Assembly: GCA_030544185.1 (NCBI GenBank)
Contig: JAUNRO010000142.1
Span: 1 to 7,811, forward strand
Origin: Propionibacteriaceae bacterium
Lineage (GTDB): Bacteria > Actinomycetota > Actinomycetes > Propionibacteriales > Propionibacteriaceae
Length of the DNA stretch: 7,811 nt
Reading direction: 5' to 3'
In this document: positions 6,645 to 7,811 of the stretch, in pieces
Layout of the letters: every line of letters begins with the position of its first letter
How positions within the stretch are numbered: position 1 is the first letter of the stretch
Notes under the pieces: model-generated
Database searches by the model: none
Seen by the model: the letters and a program-made list of their open reading frames with translations, nothing else
Told to the model about the DNA's origin: nothing
Position numbers and translations under genes: made by a program

Positions 6645-6926
6645 TCACTTCTTCGCGCTCTTGCCGCCCTTCTTGACAGCCTTCGCGGACTTCTTGGCTG
6701 CGCCCTTGACGTCCTTGGCCGCCTTCTTCGCATCCTTCTCCGCCGACTTGCGGGCCTTGGCGTCGGCCTTCGCAGTCTTCGCGTCGGCCTTGGCGTTCTT
6801 GGCCTGCTTGTCCGCCAGCTTCTTGTCGTTCTTGGCGCCGGTCTTGAGATCCTTGGCCACCTTCTTGCCTTCGTCCTTCATCGCCTTCGCGTCCTTCTTG
6901 GCCGCGGTCTTGACGTCCTTCGCCAT
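6645..6926 (-). CDS. Lys/Ala-rich low-complexity polycationic protein
   Basis: A 93-residue protein made of about 33 Lys, 25 Ala and 10 Asp, with only one Arg, two Glu, and no aromatic residues, Cys, His or Pro. Net charge is about +22. It contains imperfect short repeats (KADAK twice, AKDVK twice, many AKKD/AAK units) and should form a long charged helix or be disordered. The ATG at 6926 has AAGGGG six bases upstream. Two readings fit: a histone H1-like or HU-tail-like nucleoid protein that coats DNA or RNA, or an LEA-like desiccation/stress protein, for which the interspersed Asp argues. It has its own promoter and a strong terminator, so it is a single-gene unit, divergent from the SDR gene. 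A true gene is supported by the start signals rather than by a recognised domain. Confidence 0.8.
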   Translation of the reverse strand: MAKDVKTAAKKDAKAMKDEGKKVAKDLKTGAKNDKKLADKQAKNAKADAKTAKADAKARKSAEKDAKKAAKDVKGAAKKSAKAVKKGGKSAKK

Positions 6927-6951
6927 CGGACACCCCTTCGTGTCGATATGT

Positions 6952-6962
6952 GAACAATGTTC
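6952..6962. promoter_or_regulatory. Inverted repeat over the predicted transcription start
   Basis: GAACA-A-TGTTC is a perfect palindrome with 5-base arms and a one-base centre. It overlaps the expected transcription start of the Lys/Ala-rich gene, a position typical of a repressor operator. It is one base shorter in the centre than the GAAC-N4-GTTC SOS box, so LexA is not proposed. Confidence 0.4.
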
Positions 6963-6964
6963 CG

Positions 6965-6993
6965 ATTTAACCAGCGCTCGTGGGGTCCGTCAA
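6965..6993 (-). promoter_or_regulatory. Promoter of the Lys/Ala-rich gene
   Basis: On the - strand TTGACG (6993-6988) is followed after exactly 17 bases by TTAAAT (6970-6965), a good sigma70-type pair. Transcription would start near 6958, giving a leader of about 30 bases that includes the ribosome binding site. Confidence 0.6.
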
Positions 6994-7049
6994 TGGCCCC
7001 GCGCCCGTGCTGGCTAGCGTTGATCCCCGGTCGATGGAGGAGGCAGCAA

Positions 7050-7787
7050 GTGAGCCGAGTATTCATCACGGGGTCCGCCGAGGGCCTCGGGCGGCACGCG
7101 GCCGAGGCCCTGCTGGCGGACGGGCACGAGGTGGTCCTGCATGCCCGCTCCGCAGCGCGGCTGGAGGCGGTCCGCGATCTGCGCGATCGCGGGGCGTACG
7201 CCGTGGTCGGCGATCTGTCCGATCTCGCGGCGACGCGCGCGCTGGCCGAGCAGGTGAATGCGCTCGGGCGGATGGACGCGGTGATCCACAACGCCGGCGC
7301 CGGCATCGGCTCGGGGGAGATCCTGCTGCCGGTGAACGTGGTGGCGCCCTATGTGCTGACGGCGAGCATGGCACGGCCGTCCCGGTTGATCTATCTGAGC
7401 AGCAGCATGCACCGCGGTGGCAGCGCGACCATCGAGGGGCTGGACTGGTCCGGGGCCACGGACACCGCGGACTATTCCGACAGCAAGCTGCTGGTCACCG
7501 CGCTGACGATGGCCATCGCCCGGCGATGGCCGGACGTGTTGAGCAATGCCGTCGACCCCGGCTGGGTGCCCACCCGGATGGGCGGCCCAGGTGCCCCCGA
7601 CGACCTCGCGCTGGGCCACGTCACGCAGGCGTGGCTCGCCGTGAGCGACGACGCCGAGGCACTCACCACCGGCGGCTATTGGCATCACCAGCAGCACCAG
7701 GACCCGCATCCGGCGACCCTCGACCCAAGGTTCCGAGACCAGCTGCTCGACGCGCTGGCCCGGCACACCGGCACGCATCTGGCGTGA
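7050..7787 (+). CDS. Short-chain dehydrogenase/reductase (SDR)
   Basis: A 245-residue NAD(P)-dependent oxidoreductase of the classical SDR fold; the substrate is unknown. The GTG at 7050 is chosen because GGAGGAGG lies six bases upstream and the Rossmann strand begins at once (VSRVFITG). Cofactor motif TGSAEGLG is at 7-14, with HAR at 31-33 after the second strand and DLS at 55-57. HNAG (80-83) stands for the usual NNAG. Catalytic residues are N96, S118 or S119, Y142 and K146 (YSDSK), followed by the DPGWVPTRMGG loop (169-179). The stretch from HNAG to N96 is only about 12 residues, shorter than in most SDRs, but I recall a well-populated actinobacterial subfamily with this shape. It is divergent from the Lys/Ala-rich gene, with 123 bases between the starts. 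Confidence 0.92.
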   Translation: MSRVFITGSAEGLGRHAAEALLADGHEVVLHARSAARLEAVRDLRDRGAYAVVGDLSDLAATRALAEQVNALGRMDAVIHNAGAGIGSGEILLPVNVVAPYVLTASMARPSRLIYLSSSMHRGGSATIEGLDWSGATDTADYSDSKLLVTALTMAIARRWPDVLSNAVDPGWVPTRMGGPGAPDDLALGHVTQAWLAVSDDAEALTTGGYWHHQQHQDPHPATLDPRFRDQLLDALARHTGTHLA

Positions 7788-7811
7788 TCCGGGAAAGCCT
7801 CGCGGATCGCC
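7781..7811 (+). terminator. Hairpin at the end of the SDR gene
   Basis: GGCG-GATCCG (with one bulged T) pairs with CGGATCGCC (7803-7811) around an 11-base loop. It overlaps the SDR stop and reaches the window edge, so what follows cannot be seen. Confidence 0.45.

Noticed and set aside
4326..6953. An 875-codon open frame on the + strand
   Set aside because: It is antisense to helR. The product is Arg/Pro/Gly/Leu-rich with no domain, as expected for the mirror frame of a GC-rich gene, while helR shows every expected motif.
6586..6957. A 123-codon - strand frame overlapping the Lys/Ala-rich gene, rich in Gly/Arg/Gln/Glu
   Set aside because: It is the shifted reading of the same AAG/GCC-rich repeats. 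It starts upstream of the ribosome binding site, which serves the ATG at 6926.
6952..6962. LexA/SOS box
   Set aside because: The spacing between GAAC and GTTC is three bases, not four.
6957..7049. N-terminal extension of the SDR gene from the ATG at 6957
   Set aside because: The extra 31 residues precede the Rossmann strand, overlap the divergent promoter, and lack a ribosome binding site. GGAGGAGG points to the GTG at 7050.

Overview
The window is GC-rich, with G/C-ending codons almost throughout, GTG starts behind GGAGG-type ribosome binding sites, and a HelR-type RNA polymerase-recycling ATPase. This points to a high-GC actinomycete (Actinomycetota). A Propionibacteriales-like host is a guess, not shown by the sequence.

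Layout. (1) Bases 1-1721, + strand: the C-terminal three quarters of a heavy-metal P1B-type ATPase, cut by the window edge, with a CPG ion motif in place of CPC. (2) Bases 1722-3493, + strand: a two-gene accessory islet with less GC-biased codons. It holds a 128-residue protein of unknown function and, overlapping it by ATGA, a protein of about 414 codons whose C-terminal part resembles ImmA/IrrE metallopeptidases but lacks the HExxH zinc motif. That second gene is broken, or recoded, by a single +1 shift at a T5 run. (3) A hairpin at 3513-3540 serves as terminator between convergent genes. (4) Bases 3542-4018, - strand: a single-domain cupin. (5) Bases 4119-6359, - strand: helR, with a hairpin directly after its stop and, in its promoter, a sequence resembling the rifamycin-associated element (RAE). 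(6) Bases 6360-6644: the helR promoter, a 23-codon remnant of a flavin-monooxygenase N-terminus on the - strand, and a strong terminator for the next gene. (7) Bases 6645-6926, - strand: a 93-residue Lys/Ala-rich polycationic protein with a clear promoter and an 11-bp inverted repeat over its predicted transcription start. (8) Bases 7050-7787, + strand: a short-chain dehydrogenase, divergent from (7) and followed by a hairpin at the window end.

How the genes work together. Most look like independent single-gene units: metal efflux, small-molecule cupin, rifamycin tolerance, a nucleic-acid-binding or stress protein, and an oxidoreductase. The only clear operon is the small-protein/ImmA-like pair, which is the best candidate for an undescribed system. 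The helR unit looks like an inducible rifamycin-resistance gene that may once have sat next to a monooxygenase gene, now lost.
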